A DNA stretch of 64,000 bases from positions 1,064,001 through 1,128,000 of the forward strand of contig NZ_WIQK01000001.1 of assembly GCF_015732155.1 (NCBI RefSeq). Direction: 5' to 3'. Every line of letters starts with the position of its first letter. Position 1 is the stretch's first letter. The translations under genes were made by a program, and so were the position numbers. The notes under the pieces were generated by a model. It was not told where the DNA came from, did not search any database, and saw nothing but the letters and a program-made list of their open reading frames with translations. The stretch is from Pectinatus sottacetonis. Its GTDB lineage: Bacteria > Bacillota > Negativicutes > Selenomonadales > Selenomonadaceae. Of this stretch, positions 41,830 through 51,100 are shown in pieces.

Positions 41830-41912
41830 CTCACTAATCGCTTTTCGACGTTATTACCAGCTGATAAAACAGCAGTGATGTTGATAATAACATTAAAGTT
41901 ACTCCCTTTTAA
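41829..41912 (-). ncRNA. yybP-ykoY manganese riboswitch
   Basis: On the minus strand the conserved parts appear in order: AAAGGGAGTAAC, CAACATCACTGCTG, CAGCTGGTAATAACGTCG, and AAGCGATTAGTGAGACTTTT, which runs into the terminator. It lies in front of a TerC-family gene, as is usual for this riboswitch class. Confidence 0.85.
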
Positions 41913-42112
41913 TTATAGCCAAATTATATGAAATAATAATAATATTGTCAAGAAATATTATTATTAATAATTTATTAACAGGATGCCATTTGGAAGAATC
42001 CTACCTTTTTAGTACGGCAGGATTGTTAATGGGCATAGTGCTTCTCATTAATTCTTATCGATGGGAAGCACATTTCTGAGATTTAAAATTGTTTTTATTT
42101 AATACAGGAATT

Positions 42113-42997
42113 TTATTGTGAATGACTTACTTTATAACAGCTGTCTATAAAAGTTTGCATAGCAGAAGTTATAAATTTATCCTTATGATAAACGATCCAA
42201 AATGAGCGGGAAAATATAAGGCCGGGAATGGAAAAAGTTATCAGCTTATTTGCTTCTAACTCTGGTAGTACAGCACGCTTCGATATTACACTTATCCCCA
42301 AATTAGCCGATACGGCTTTTTTTATTGTTTCCGCGCTGTTATAAATGCCGCCTACTTTATAGTTTGCATGAGCATTATACATTGTGTTCTCAAATAACTG
42401 TCTTGTACCACTTCCTTCTTCACGCAGAAAAAATGTTTGGTTTTCTAAATCAGATGGTGTGATATTTTTTTTACCGGCTAAGGAATTATAAGGTGAGGCA
42501 ATGAATATAAGCTCATCTTTCATAAAGGCTTCTTTTTTTAAATAATTGGATTGAATACTGCCTTCTACCAGCGCAATATCAAGTTTGCTGTCAAGGAGCA
42601 TAGTTTCCAACATAGAGGAATTATGAATTTGTGATATAATCTGCTGCTGGGGAATTATTTCAGCAGCTCTTTTTAATATATCAATAAGTACGGATTCTCC
42701 GATTGTTATACTGGCTCCTATTCGTAGTGGATTTATTTTGGTAAACGCACGCATTGCTTCTTCTGTTTGTATGTTCAGATGAACAAGATTTTTAGCATAT
42801 GACAGCAAGCGTGTACCGGCATCAGTGATGAATAACCGTCGTCCTAACCGTTCAAATAATAAAATACCATAGTGGGTTTCTAACTCCTGCACAGCTTGAC
42901 TGACAGAAGGCTGGGTAATGTGAAGTTTTTTTGAGGCAGCGGTTACACCACCCTGTTGACAGACACAGATAAATATAGAAAGATGTCTCAGCGTCAT
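42113..42997 (-). CDS. LysR-family transcriptional regulator
   Basis: Taken from the ATG at 42997, where the family usually begins (M-T-L-R-H-L-S-I-F), the protein is 294 residues; a GTG four codons earlier is also possible. It has the N-terminal HTH (GGVTAASKKLHITQPSVSQAVQELE) and a C-terminal substrate-binding domain (ALVEGSIQS..., ISVISKRAVLPELEANKL). The effector is not known. No divergent target gene lies next to it, but a 35-bp perfect palindrome just upstream suggests autoregulation. Confidence 0.9.
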   Translation of the reverse strand: MTLRHLSIFICVCQQGGVTAASKKLHITQPSVSQAVQELETHYGILLFERLGRRLFITDAGTRLLSYAKNLVHLNIQTEEAMRAFTKINPLRIGASITIGESVLIDILKRAAEIIPQQQIISQIHNSSMLETMLLDSKLDIALVEGSIQSNYLKKEAFMKDELIFIASPYNSLAGKKNITPSDLENQTFFLREEGSGTRQLFENTMYNAHANYKVGGIYNSAETIKKAVSANLGISVISKRAVLPELEANKLITFSIPGLIFSRSFWIVYHKDKFITSAMQTFIDSCYKVSHSQ

Positions 42998-43047
42998 TGT
43001 AGTTTGCACCTGCTCCTAATGGGTTTATTTGTCTATAACCATGATGT

Positions 43048-43082
43048 AATCTTAATATGATATTCATTATCATATTAAGATT
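43048..43082. promoter_or_regulatory. Perfect 15-bp inverted repeat upstream of the LysR gene
   Basis: AATCTTAATATGATA (43048-43062) and TATCATATTAAGATT (43068-43082) around 5 bases, 51 bases from the LysR start. The probable role is operator. The rest of 43083-43289 shows no gene. Confidence 0.5.
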
Positions 43083-43289
43083 AGAATTGGATTGATAGGT
43101 ATAAAAGATATGAGAGAAAATTAGTTTATAATAATAACAAGGAATAAAAGAAAATATACATCTCTGAAAGTATAATATATATAGCAGGCGTATTCAATGA
43201 AATATTACAGAGTATATTGTATAAAAAATAAAATATACAATATATTTTCATATTTTTCTCAAATAAGAGAAAAAATATGATATATCTAT

Positions 43290-43318
43290 TTGACAATTTT
43301 GAACCTACATGTTATAGT
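43290..43318 (+). promoter_or_regulatory. Promoter of the cold-shock gene
   Basis: TTGACA (43290-43295), a 17-base spacer and TATAGT (43313-43318). Confidence 0.7.
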
Positions 43319-43348
43319 AAGGCTGTATTCAGAGATTGGCAACGGACT

Positions 43349-43409
43349 CACATGCTCTTGTAAGTCATTGATTGGTTAATTCGATGTTTTACAAGAGCAT
43401 GTGCTTTTT
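43349..43409 (+). promoter_or_regulatory. Leader hairpin with T-run before csp
   Basis: CACATGCTCTTGTAA (43349-43363) pairs perfectly with TTACAAGAGCATGTG (43389-43403), followed by CTTTTTG. It lies about 55 bases before the csp start, between the promoter and the gene. It looks like an intrinsic terminator within the 5' leader, so read-through is needed for expression. Confidence 0.65.
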
Positions 43410-43463
43410 GTTTAATTCTATTGAATATATAATATTTTTTTAATTCTCAGGAGGACTCATATA

Positions 43464-43673
43464 ATGACAGGAACAGTAAAATGGTTTAACGCTGGTAAAG
43501 GCTATGGCTTCATCACTAATGATGATGGAAGTGGAGATTTATTTGTACATTTTTCCGCTATTCAGGCTGAAGGCTATAAAACCCTTGAAGAAGGCCAGAA
43601 AGTAACCTTCGATGCTGAACCAGATAGCCGCGACAGCAGTAAAATGCGCGCTGTTAATGTTTGCGTTGCCTAA
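43464..43673 (+). CDS. csp: Cold-shock-domain protein (CspA/CspB type)
   Basis: This 69-residue protein has RNP1 K-G-Y-G-F-I ([12 protein letters not shown]) and RNP2 L-F-V-H-F ([10 protein letters not shown]) of the cold-shock OB fold, which binds single-stranded RNA and DNA. The codons are strongly biased, as for abundant proteins. AGGAGG is 9 bases before the ATG. It has its own consensus promoter, a leader of about 140 nt with a terminator-like hairpin, and a strong terminator after it. Confidence 0.96.
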   Translation: MTGTVKWFNAGKGYGFITNDDGSGDLFVHFSAIQAEGYKTLEEGQKVTFDAEPDSRDSSKMRAVNVCVA

Positions 43674-43696
43674 TTGATATATAGGAATACAAATGT

Positions 43697-43736
43697 AAAA
43701 ATACCGTCTGACAAAATGTCAGACGGTATTTTTTTT
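43697..43736. terminator. Terminator after csp
   Basis: ATACCGTCTGAC (43701-43712) pairs with GTCAGACGGTAT (43718-43729), followed by T8. Confidence 0.9.
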
Positions 43737-43789
43737 CACAAATTTGTCATAATTTGCAGTTATAATTAAAATTGTATTTTAATTCTTCA

Positions 43790-43819
43790 TTGTCGCAAGG
43801 AGTTTTTTAATGCTATAAT
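43790..43819 (+). promoter_or_regulatory. Promoter of the metallo-hydrolase / htrA / rlmH cluster
   Basis: TTGTCG (43790-43795), an 18-base spacer and TATAAT (43814-43819). The predicted start near 43826 lies after the in-frame ATG at 43823, which supports the later TTG as the true start of the first gene. Confidence 0.55.
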
Positions 43820-43852
43820 TATATGCATAGAAAACATGAGGAGACGAGAAAT

Positions 43853-44629
43853 TTGCAAGTTTCTGTTTTGGCCAGTGGTAGTAAAGGAAATGCTATTTTT
43901 GTCGAGATGTTTGGAACCCGACTTTTAATAGATGCAGGAATCAGCGCTCGGCGTATTAATAAGGCACTCTTGGAGTTAGATGAGGACATTAAAAATATTG
44001 ATGGAGTAATTATTACGCATGAACATCGTGATCATATAACAGGATTACCTACGCTTTGCAAGAAATATAATCTGCCTGTTTATTCCCGACTTGGCACTTT
44101 TAAAGCGATGTTTTGTCTGGATAAATTACCAGAAAAGTGTATTAATCCAATTAGCGATAATTTTATTATTAAAGATTTAGCGATAGAAGCATTCAATATA
44201 TCACATGATGCTGCTGACCCGGTAGGATATAGTATAAAAAGCCATAACAAAAAATGTACTATTGCTACAGACTTGGGGTTTGTTACCAGTAATGTACAAG
44301 AGGCTATCGATAATTCAAACGTTTTGGTGCTGGAGGCTAACCATGATCCGCAGATGCTACAGGCCGGAGTATATCCGTTAGCATTGAAAAAGCGTATTAT
44401 GAGTAATAAGGGTCATTTATCAAATAATGATGCGGCATGGGCACTGGTAAGGATGAAAAAACAACATCCACATATTTTTTTGGCGCATATGAGCGAAGAA
44501 AATAACTGTCCGTTTATTGCGGCAAAAACGATTACTGATATAATAAAAAAACAGGGAATTGTGCCAGGTACAGATCTTAGTATACAAATAGCCAGACAAA
44601 ATGAAACAGTAACTTTATGCGATAATTAA
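43853..44629 (+). CDS. walJ: Metallo-beta-lactamase-fold hydrolase (WalJ/YycJ-like)
   Basis: From the TTG at 43853 (AGGAGA upstream, and downstream of the predicted transcription start) the protein is 258 residues and begins L-Q-V-S-V-L-A-S-G-S-K-G-N, the usual YycJ start. The metal motif T-H-E-H-R-D-H (THEHRDHITGL), later HDAADP and the ATDLG stretch define the family. YycJ/WalJ has 5'-exonuclease activity and a link to the WalRK cell-wall system. It is followed by an HtrA protease and rlmH, the conserved Firmicute order. Confidence 0.88.
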   Translation: MQVSVLASGSKGNAIFVEMFGTRLLIDAGISARRINKALLELDEDIKNIDGVIITHEHRDHITGLPTLCKKYNLPVYSRLGTFKAMFCLDKLPEKCINPISDNFIIKDLAIEAFNISHDAADPVGYSIKSHNKKCTIATDLGFVTSNVQEAIDNSNVLVLEANHDPQMLQAGVYPLALKKRIMSNKGHLSNNDAAWALVRMKKQHPHIFLAHMSEENNCPFIAAKTITDIIKKQGIVPGTDLSIQIARQNETVTLCDN

Positions 44630-44724
44630 CAAGATAGGGTTTGGATGAAAAACTGTAAAAACACAAAATCTGGTACCTTATAAACAGGAAAATATTTAAT
44701 TTTAATATGAGAAGGGTGATATAT

Positions 44725-45855
44725 ATGTTGAAGAATGTTAAGTATAGGTCTTATTTTTCACATGGATTGTCTTTTTTGGCGGGAGTTTTAGTCATAATGA
44801 TAGTCTTGTTATCAGGCTGTTCTCTGGGCTCAGCGGATAACAATAAAGGCACAGCTGCTTACAATACGCAACAGGCAGCTAAAAAAACTTCACAGGGGCC
44901 AATTTCTGCAGCACGTGATACAGCTGTGGTTCGCGCGGCAAAGGCAGTAGGGCCAGCAGTCGTTGGAATAACTAATAAGGCTGTGGCTCGTGATTGGTTT
45001 AATAATCAGGTGGAAATCAGCCAGGGTGTTGGTTCCGGCGTAATATTCAAAAGTGACGGATATATCGTAACAAATAACCACGTTATTGCAGGAGCTAAGG
45101 AAATTACGGTATCTCTGGCTGATGGACGTACGCTTCCAGGCAAACTTGTTGGAACTGATCCGGTAACCGATATAGCTGTTGTTAAGATAGATGCTAAAAA
45201 TCTTCCCGTTGCTAAGTTTGGTAATTCAGATGATATCATGGTGGGAGAACCAGCTATTGCCATAGGAAACCCAATGGGACTGGAATTTCAGGGTAGTGTT
45301 ACAGCAGGTGTCATAAGTGCCTTGAATCGTACACTTAATATAGGGGAAGGCCGTGTTAAATTATTGCAGACTGATGCGGCAATAAATCCTGGTAATTCAG
45401 GCGGAGCACTTGTAAATGCCGATGGGCTTGTCATAGGGATAAATAGTGCTAAACTGGCTGCCGCCGGAGTTGAAGGCATGGGTTTTGCTATTCCCATAAA
45501 TACTGTAAGGCCGATAATAGATCAAATAATAGCCAAGGGGCATGTATCAAGACCATATCTTGGTGTAGGTGTATTTGACAAAAACACCGCGGCAAAAAGT
45601 GGGTATCTCCTTAATATCGATAGGGGCGTTTATGTTGTACAGGTAGAAAATAATGGTCCGGCGGCAAAAGCAGGGATACGCCGTGGCGATATCATTGAAA
45701 AGATAGATGGTAAAGCTATTAATACCGTGAATGACTTGCGTGACACTATTGCGACACATAAAATTTCTGATAAAGTTTCACTCGTAATAGTAAGAAATGG
45801 TAAGGAAATAACCGTTGAAGCACAGCTGGAAGAAATGCCGGCAAGGAATCAGTGA
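44725..45855 (+). CDS. htrA: HtrA/DegP-like serine protease with one PDZ domain
   Basis: From the ATG at 44725 (GAAGGGTG upstream) the protein is 376 residues. The N-terminus has a hydrophobic segment ending in L-S-G-C32, a possible lipobox, so it is membrane-anchored and faces the periplasm. The trypsin-like triad is visible: H119 in TNNHVI, D149 in VTDIAVVKI and S225 in NPGNSGGAL. A single PDZ domain follows (YLGVGV..., GPAAKAGIRRGDIIEKIDG). It degrades or refolds damaged envelope proteins. It ends on the start codon of rlmH. Confidence 0.93.
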   Translation: MLKNVKYRSYFSHGLSFLAGVLVIMIVLLSGCSLGSADNNKGTAAYNTQQAAKKTSQGPISAARDTAVVRAAKAVGPAVVGITNKAVARDWFNNQVEISQGVGSGVIFKSDGYIVTNNHVIAGAKEITVSLADGRTLPGKLVGTDPVTDIAVVKIDAKNLPVAKFGNSDDIMVGEPAIAIGNPMGLEFQGSVTAGVISALNRTLNIGEGRVKLLQTDAAINPGNSGGALVNADGLVIGINSAKLAAAGVEGMGFAIPINTVRPIIDQIIAKGHVSRPYLGVGVFDKNTAAKSGYLLNIDRGVYVVQVENNGPAAKAGIRRGDIIEKIDGKAINTVNDLRDTIATHKISDKVSLVIVRNGKEITVEAQLEEMPARNQ

Positions 45856-46331
45856 AAATAACGGTAATAAGCGCAGGAAAAATCAAGGAAAAATATTTAC
45901 GTGAGGGAATAGCTGAGTTTTGTAAAAGACTACGTCCTTTTACCCAGCTGGAGATCATTGAAATTATGGAAGAAAAAATGCCCGATTCGCCTTCTCCCGC
46001 GGCAAAAGAGAAAATTCTTATTGCTGAAGGGAAAAGACTCATGCGGCGAATTCCTGCAAATGATTTTTTATTTGTGCTTGATGTATATGGACGGCAGCTT
46101 TCTTCAGAGGATTTTGCCGCTAAAATAAGTACATTGGGACTTAATGGCAGAAGCAAATTTACCTTTATAATAGGAGGACCATTTGGCTTATCGGAGGAAC
46201 TACGCGAAAAAGCCGATATGCGTATAAGTTTTTCCTCGATGACATTTACACACCAAATGGTAAAGTTGCTTCTGGTAGAACAGGTTTATCGGGCTTTTAA
46301 AATAAATAATGGAGAAAAATATCATTGGTAA
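45852..46331 (+). CDS. rlmH: 23S rRNA (pseudouridine-1915-N3)-methyltransferase
   Basis: This 159-residue SPOUT methyltransferase has the family start M-K-I-T-V-I-S-A-G-K-I-K-E-K-Y, the SAM-knot FTFIIGGPFGLSEEL and the C-terminal SFSSMTFTHQMVKLLLVEQ with Y-R-A-F-K-I and ending K-Y-H-W. The GTG start overlaps the htrA stop by 4 bases. The modified site is in helix 69 of the large ribosomal subunit. Confidence 0.96.
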   Translation: MKITVISAGKIKEKYLREGIAEFCKRLRPFTQLEIIEIMEEKMPDSPSPAAKEKILIAEGKRLMRRIPANDFLFVLDVYGRQLSSEDFAAKISTLGLNGRSKFTFIIGGPFGLSEELREKADMRISFSSMTFTHQMVKLLLVEQVYRAFKINNGEKYHW

Positions 46332-46719
46332 ATGAAACTGATATACAAACAGTTGGACTCTTATAAAGAGAATGCTTATCGCCACGCTTTCTCTGGTGTC
46401 ATTAGTAAAGCAATTGAGGAATATTTATGAGAATAACAGCTGTGTACATCAGTTTTATTTTACTAAGTATTATAAATATGAAAAACAGTTTAGCTGTTAA
46501 TATTTATGACAGAAAATTTTCATAAGCATTAGCAAAGTTACAGTTTTTACGATATAATATAAGTAGATAGTAATTTATTATTTATTGTTTCGAAATAGGC
46601 AGGGAGCATGTCCGAATACATGGATAGTAATTTAGTCACAGCTGGTTATTAAATATATGTGGTTTTGAGGAAGCTGTCTGTCGGGAAAAAATACTTGTGC
46701 TATAAAGGAGGGCTTCATT
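46332..46719 (+). other. Intergenic leader region before the small gene and tadA
   Basis: A 388-base gap without a convincing gene. TATAAT at 46553-46558 could start a leader of about 155 nt. In it the 12-mer GATAGTAATTTA occurs twice (near 46567 and 46623), the second copy after AGGCAGGGAGCATGTCC. No known riboswitch is recognised. Confidence 0.35.
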
Positions 46720-46923
46720 ATGGTACCGCGTATTGAACGAATTGCCAGGACAAATAAAATTGTAATGAATTATGGATATAAGCAGTTTGAAATGCATGAT
46801 AGGGAGTTTAAGGAAAACAAAAAAAAGAAGTCTCCAAATTTTAAAAAAGTATTAAATAAAATGATAGACAAATCTCATTCTGCTCCGTATACAGTAGAAA
46901 TAAATGAAAAAAAATTTCTCTGA
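46720..46923 (+). CDS. Small basic protein of unknown function
   Basis: A 67-residue lysine-rich protein (MVPRIERIARTNKIVMNYGY..., ...KENKKKKSPNFKKVLNKMID). A near-perfect AAAGGAGGGC lies 8 bases before the ATG, so translation is likely. It overlaps tadA by 20 bases and may provide its translation. No domain is recognised; it could be a lineage-specific protein. Confidence 0.65.
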   Translation: MVPRIERIARTNKIVMNYGYKQFEMHDREFKENKKKKSPNFKKVLNKMIDKSHSAPYTVEINEKKFL

Positions 46924-47371
46924 TAAATATATGATGCAGCAGGCATTGCAACAGGCAGAACAAGCTTTTGTGCTTGATGAGGTTCCAGTGGGGGCTGTTA
47001 TAATAGATTCAACAGGCAATATTATAGCAACGGCACATAATGAACAGGAACACCGCAATGATGTTTCAGCTCATGCTGAGATGCTTGCAATACGACAGGC
47101 AGAAACGAAACTAAAACGGTGGCGGCTTGATGATTTGACTTTGTACGTGACGTTGGAGCCTTGTCCTATGTGTGCAGGAGCTATTTTGCTCAGCAGGATA
47201 AAACGGCTAGTTTATGGCACGGCGGATATTCGTATGGGAGCAATTGAATCTTTATTTGCTATTCCGGTGCACCCGGCTTTGAGTCATAAAATAGAAATAC
47301 GGGCGGGTGTTTTAGAAACTGAGTGCAGGCATATTTTGCAGACTTTTTTTGTGGCAAAACGGCATAAATAA
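46904..47371 (+). CDS. tadA: tRNA-specific adenosine deaminase
   Basis: This 155-residue zinc deaminase converts A34 to inosine in tRNA-Arg(ACG). The active site is visible: H57-A-E59 (SAHAEMLAI) and C87-P-M-C90 (EPCPMCAGAI). The end ECRHILQTFFVAKR fits TadA. It has no ribosome site of its own apart from weak A-rich sequence and overlaps the upstream small gene, so translation is probably coupled. Confidence 0.95.
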   Translation: MKKNFSDKYMMQQALQQAEQAFVLDEVPVGAVIIDSTGNIIATAHNEQEHRNDVSAHAEMLAIRQAETKLKRWRLDDLTLYVTLEPCPMCAGAILLSRIKRLVYGTADIRMGAIESLFAIPVHPALSHKIEIRAGVLETECRHILQTFFVAKRHK

Positions 47372-47476
47372 TAATATGAGTTTTCTGGCTGCTGATGTAC
47401 AGGGTATTTTATAGACAATTAAGGATAATTATATTATAATTATTCATGGTTCGATAATTGCAATGGAGGGGTTCAT

Positions 47477-47899
47477 ATGGATAATATAAAAACTATTCTT
47501 GTTCCGGTAGATGGTTCTGAAGGTTCTGATAAAGCAGTAGAATTTGCTATTAAATTGGCACAGGTATACCAGGCTAAAATTGATTTTTTATATATTGCTA
47601 ATATTAATCAATTGGCTATTAATGCATGTTTGTCAGACGCTATTTTAGATGCAGTTACTAAGGCTGGAGATGCTATTTTAGACAGAGCATTGGCTAAAGT
47701 TCCTCAGGGTATCAAAGTAGAAGCTTTCTCGGAAACAGGTTCTCCATCAGTTACTATTCTGGAATTTGCTGAAGAAAATAAAAATGATATGATAGCGATG
47801 GGTAGCCGCGGCCTTGGAGTTGTTAAAGGGGTGCTTTTAGGCAGCGTAAGTCAGTACGTTGTTGAAAATGCTAAATGTCCAGTCGTAATTGCTAAATAA
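47477..47899 (+). CDS. Universal stress protein (UspA family)
   Basis: This 140-residue cytosolic protein has the Usp start ILVPVDGSEGSDKAVEFA and the ATP-binding motif near the end, M-G-S-R-G-L-G-x9-G-S-V-S (MGSRGLGVVKGVLLGSVSQY). It probably binds ATP and helps in stress survival; no partner gene is adjacent. ATGGAGGGG precedes the ATG. Confidence 0.93.
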   Translation: MDNIKTILVPVDGSEGSDKAVEFAIKLAQVYQAKIDFLYIANINQLAINACLSDAILDAVTKAGDAILDRALAKVPQGIKVEAFSETGSPSVTILEFAEENKNDMIAMGSRGLGVVKGVLLGSVSQYVVENAKCPVVIAK

Positions 47900-48065
47900 T
47901 TTTTTCGTTTTTATTAAGATTTGTGAAACTGTCGCGTGTAGGTATTTTTTATAAATCTTGCAAGGATTTGTTTTTCGGTAGAATGGGAAAATGAATAACG
48001 ATGGTAATGTGTATTTTATGAAGTTGATATTTATTAAGAAACAATTTTGCTTCTGTTATAATTTA

Positions 48066-48115
48066 AACAGCTGATAGTAATGCATTAATACAATGCATTA
48101 CTATCAGCTGTTTTA
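48066..48115. terminator. Bidirectional terminator between usp and purL
   Basis: CAGCTGATAGTAATGCATT (48068-48086) pairs with AATGCATTACTATCAGCTG (48092-48110) around 5 bases, with A-rich and T-rich flanks for both convergent genes. Confidence 0.85.
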
Positions 48116-48133
48116 GTTTAAGAAAAGCTGTTA

Positions 48134-51100
48134 TTATCTGTAATATGCGACGCCTGATTCAAATATCATTTGATTTTTTTCGCCAGGAACATTTATGCCT
48201 AAATCGTCTGTTATACGTTCAGAATGTCCCATTTTACCAAATACACGACCATCAGGACTGGTGATACCTTCTATGGCGTTTATGGAACCATTAGGATTAT
48301 ATTTTATATCCATAGAAGCAGTTCCTTCAAAATCAACATATTGTGTTGCAATTTGGCCTTTTTTACGCAGTTGGCTTATTACCTCTGTTGTAGCGAAGAA
48401 TCTGCCTTCACCATGAGATACAGCCATTGTATGTACTGATCCCAGCTTTACTTTAGAAAGCCATGGAGATAAATTAGAAACAACCTTAGTCTGGACCATT
48501 CTGGAAACATGGCGTCCTATTTCATTATAGGTAAGCGTAGGCGTATCAATATCAAGGTCACGTATTTTACCATAAGGTAGCAGGCCTAATTTTATAAGAG
48601 CTTGAAAACCGTTACATATGCCGAGCATCAATCCATCACGCTGATATAGTAATTTATTTATAGCATCTGCAATGCGAGGATTTCTAAATGTGGCAGCAAT
48701 AAATTTTCCGCTGCCGTCTGGTTCATCACCACCGGAAAATCCACCGGGAAGCATAATTATTTGCGAGGACTGGATAGCTTTTTCTATTGCTAATACGGAT
48801 TCTTCAACGGTGGAAACAGTTAAATTGCGTATGACCAATATTTCTACTTTGGCACCGGCACGTTCAAATGCTGCCTGAGTGTCATATTCACAGTTGGTGC
48901 CAGGAAATACAGGAATAAATACCTTCGGCTTGGCAATGGTGATATCCCTAGAAATGATTTTCTTGGCATGATAGATCATGCTTACTGTCTTAGAAAAATT
49001 CCTATTGCTGTAAGGGGAAATACTGGGGCTATTTGTAGCGAATACTTTTTCTGCTTCTAAACCTAGATTATTATTTGCTGTTTCAGAAAAAGGTTTGATA
49101 TTGCGTTTTACAGGACTTTTTATTTGTGTGGGAAATATACTTTCCAACGGAGAGTTGAAAGCTTTGTCGATAGTATCAAGCGCAATAGTGACATTGCCAT
49201 AAACAATGCTAGGATTACTTGAAGTATAGCCTAGCAGGTAAGCACCAGTATTTTTTAGTTCCGACAATTCGGCCCCCTTGGCTACTTCAATAATTATCGT
49301 ACCATATGAACTGCCAAACATTTTAGGAATATCATAAGAAATATTATCATTGAATTTAAAGCCGATATTCTCACCCAGACACATTTTACTTATTGTTGCG
49401 GCAATACCACCTTTCCCAACACTCATGGCAGAATAAATTTTTCTGCTGTCGATTAGATTGTAAATGGCCGTAAAATTTGCTTTTAGCTTGTCAAATAAAG
49501 GTAGATAGGCTTTATCTTTATGGGCAGGAACTACATATACAAGATTGCCGCTTAATTTAAATTCGGAAGATATGACTTTTTTTACGGAAACAGGACATAC
49601 AGCAAAGGCAATAAGTGAAGGCGGAACAGTCAGATTCATGAATGTTCCTGACATAGAATCTTTACCACCAATGGCAGCTGTACCAAATTCATGCTGTGCT
49701 TTTAAAGCACCTAAGAGTGCTGCAAATGGTTTGCCCCATTTTACTGGATCAGTCCCCAGGCTTTCAAAATATTCCTGTAGTGTCAAACGAGCTCTCGTAT
49801 AGTCACCACCCATAGCGGTTATTTTGGCAAGTGCAGCTACGATGGAATAAATAGCACCATGATAAGGACTCCATTCTAGTAGATAGGGGTCAAAGCCAAA
49901 AGACATAAGGGTTGCTGTATCCGTATTTCCGCCGATAACAGGCAGCTTGGCAGCCATGCCTTCTGCCGGAGTGCGCTGTGTATAACCGCCATAAGGCATT
50001 AATACAGTCCCTGCACCAATTGATGAGTCAAACTGTTCAGCAAGACCTTTTTGATTGCAGACATTCAGATCCTGCAAATTTTCCAGCCATAAATGCTCCA
50101 CAGCATCTTTTCCATATTTCAGGGATGGCAGCTGGGAGAAATAGGTCTTGTATTTATCGGGAGCAGTTACTTTTACCGTAACATGCTGTTGTACACCATT
50201 TGTCTGGAGGAAAGAACGGCTTATATCGACAATAGTTTTTTCCCGCCAAACCATGCGCAGGCGATTATTATCAGTAACAACTGCGACTACTGTGGCTTCA
50301 AGATTTTCTGCACTGGCATAGTTGATAAATTTTGGGGCGTCATTTTTATCAACGACAACAGCCATGCGTTCCTGTGATTCAGAGATAGCTAGTTCCGTAC
50401 CATCTAAACCGGCATATTTTTTCTTTATTCTATCTAATTCAATATAAAGTCCGTCTGCAAGTTCTCCAATGGCAACGGCTACACCACCGGCACCAAAATC
50501 GTTGCAACGTTTTATGAGCTGGCTTACATTTTTATCTCTAAATAAACGCTGGAGCTTTCTTTCTGTAGGTGGATTACCCTTTTGGACTTCGGCTCCGCAG
50601 GTTTCCAATGATTCCACAGTGTGCTCTTTCGATGAACCTGTGGCACCGCCAATGCCATCGCGGCCGGTTCGCCCGCCTACAAGGATTATTACATCGCCAG
50701 GCTGCGGTTGTTTCCGTACCACATTTTTCTGGGGAACAGCACCAATTACGGCACCTACTTCAAGGCGTTTGGCTAAAAAACCATCATGGTAGACTTCATG
50801 AACCTGTCCTGTAGCAAGGCCAATTTGGTTACCGTAAGAACTATATCCATGGGCGGCATCACGGGTGATTTTCCTTTGCGGCAGCTTACCTTCTATAGTT
50901 TCATCCAGGCTGCGGCGCGGATCGGCTGCTCCTGTGACACGCATGGCCTGGTATACATAAGCACGGCCCGATAATGGGTCTCGAATTGCTCCACCGAGAC
51001 AGGTAGCCGCGCCACCGAAAGGTTCTATTTCAGTAGGATGATTATGGGTTTCATTTTTGAACATAACCAGCCAGTTTTCCTTTTGTCCATTTACAATAGC

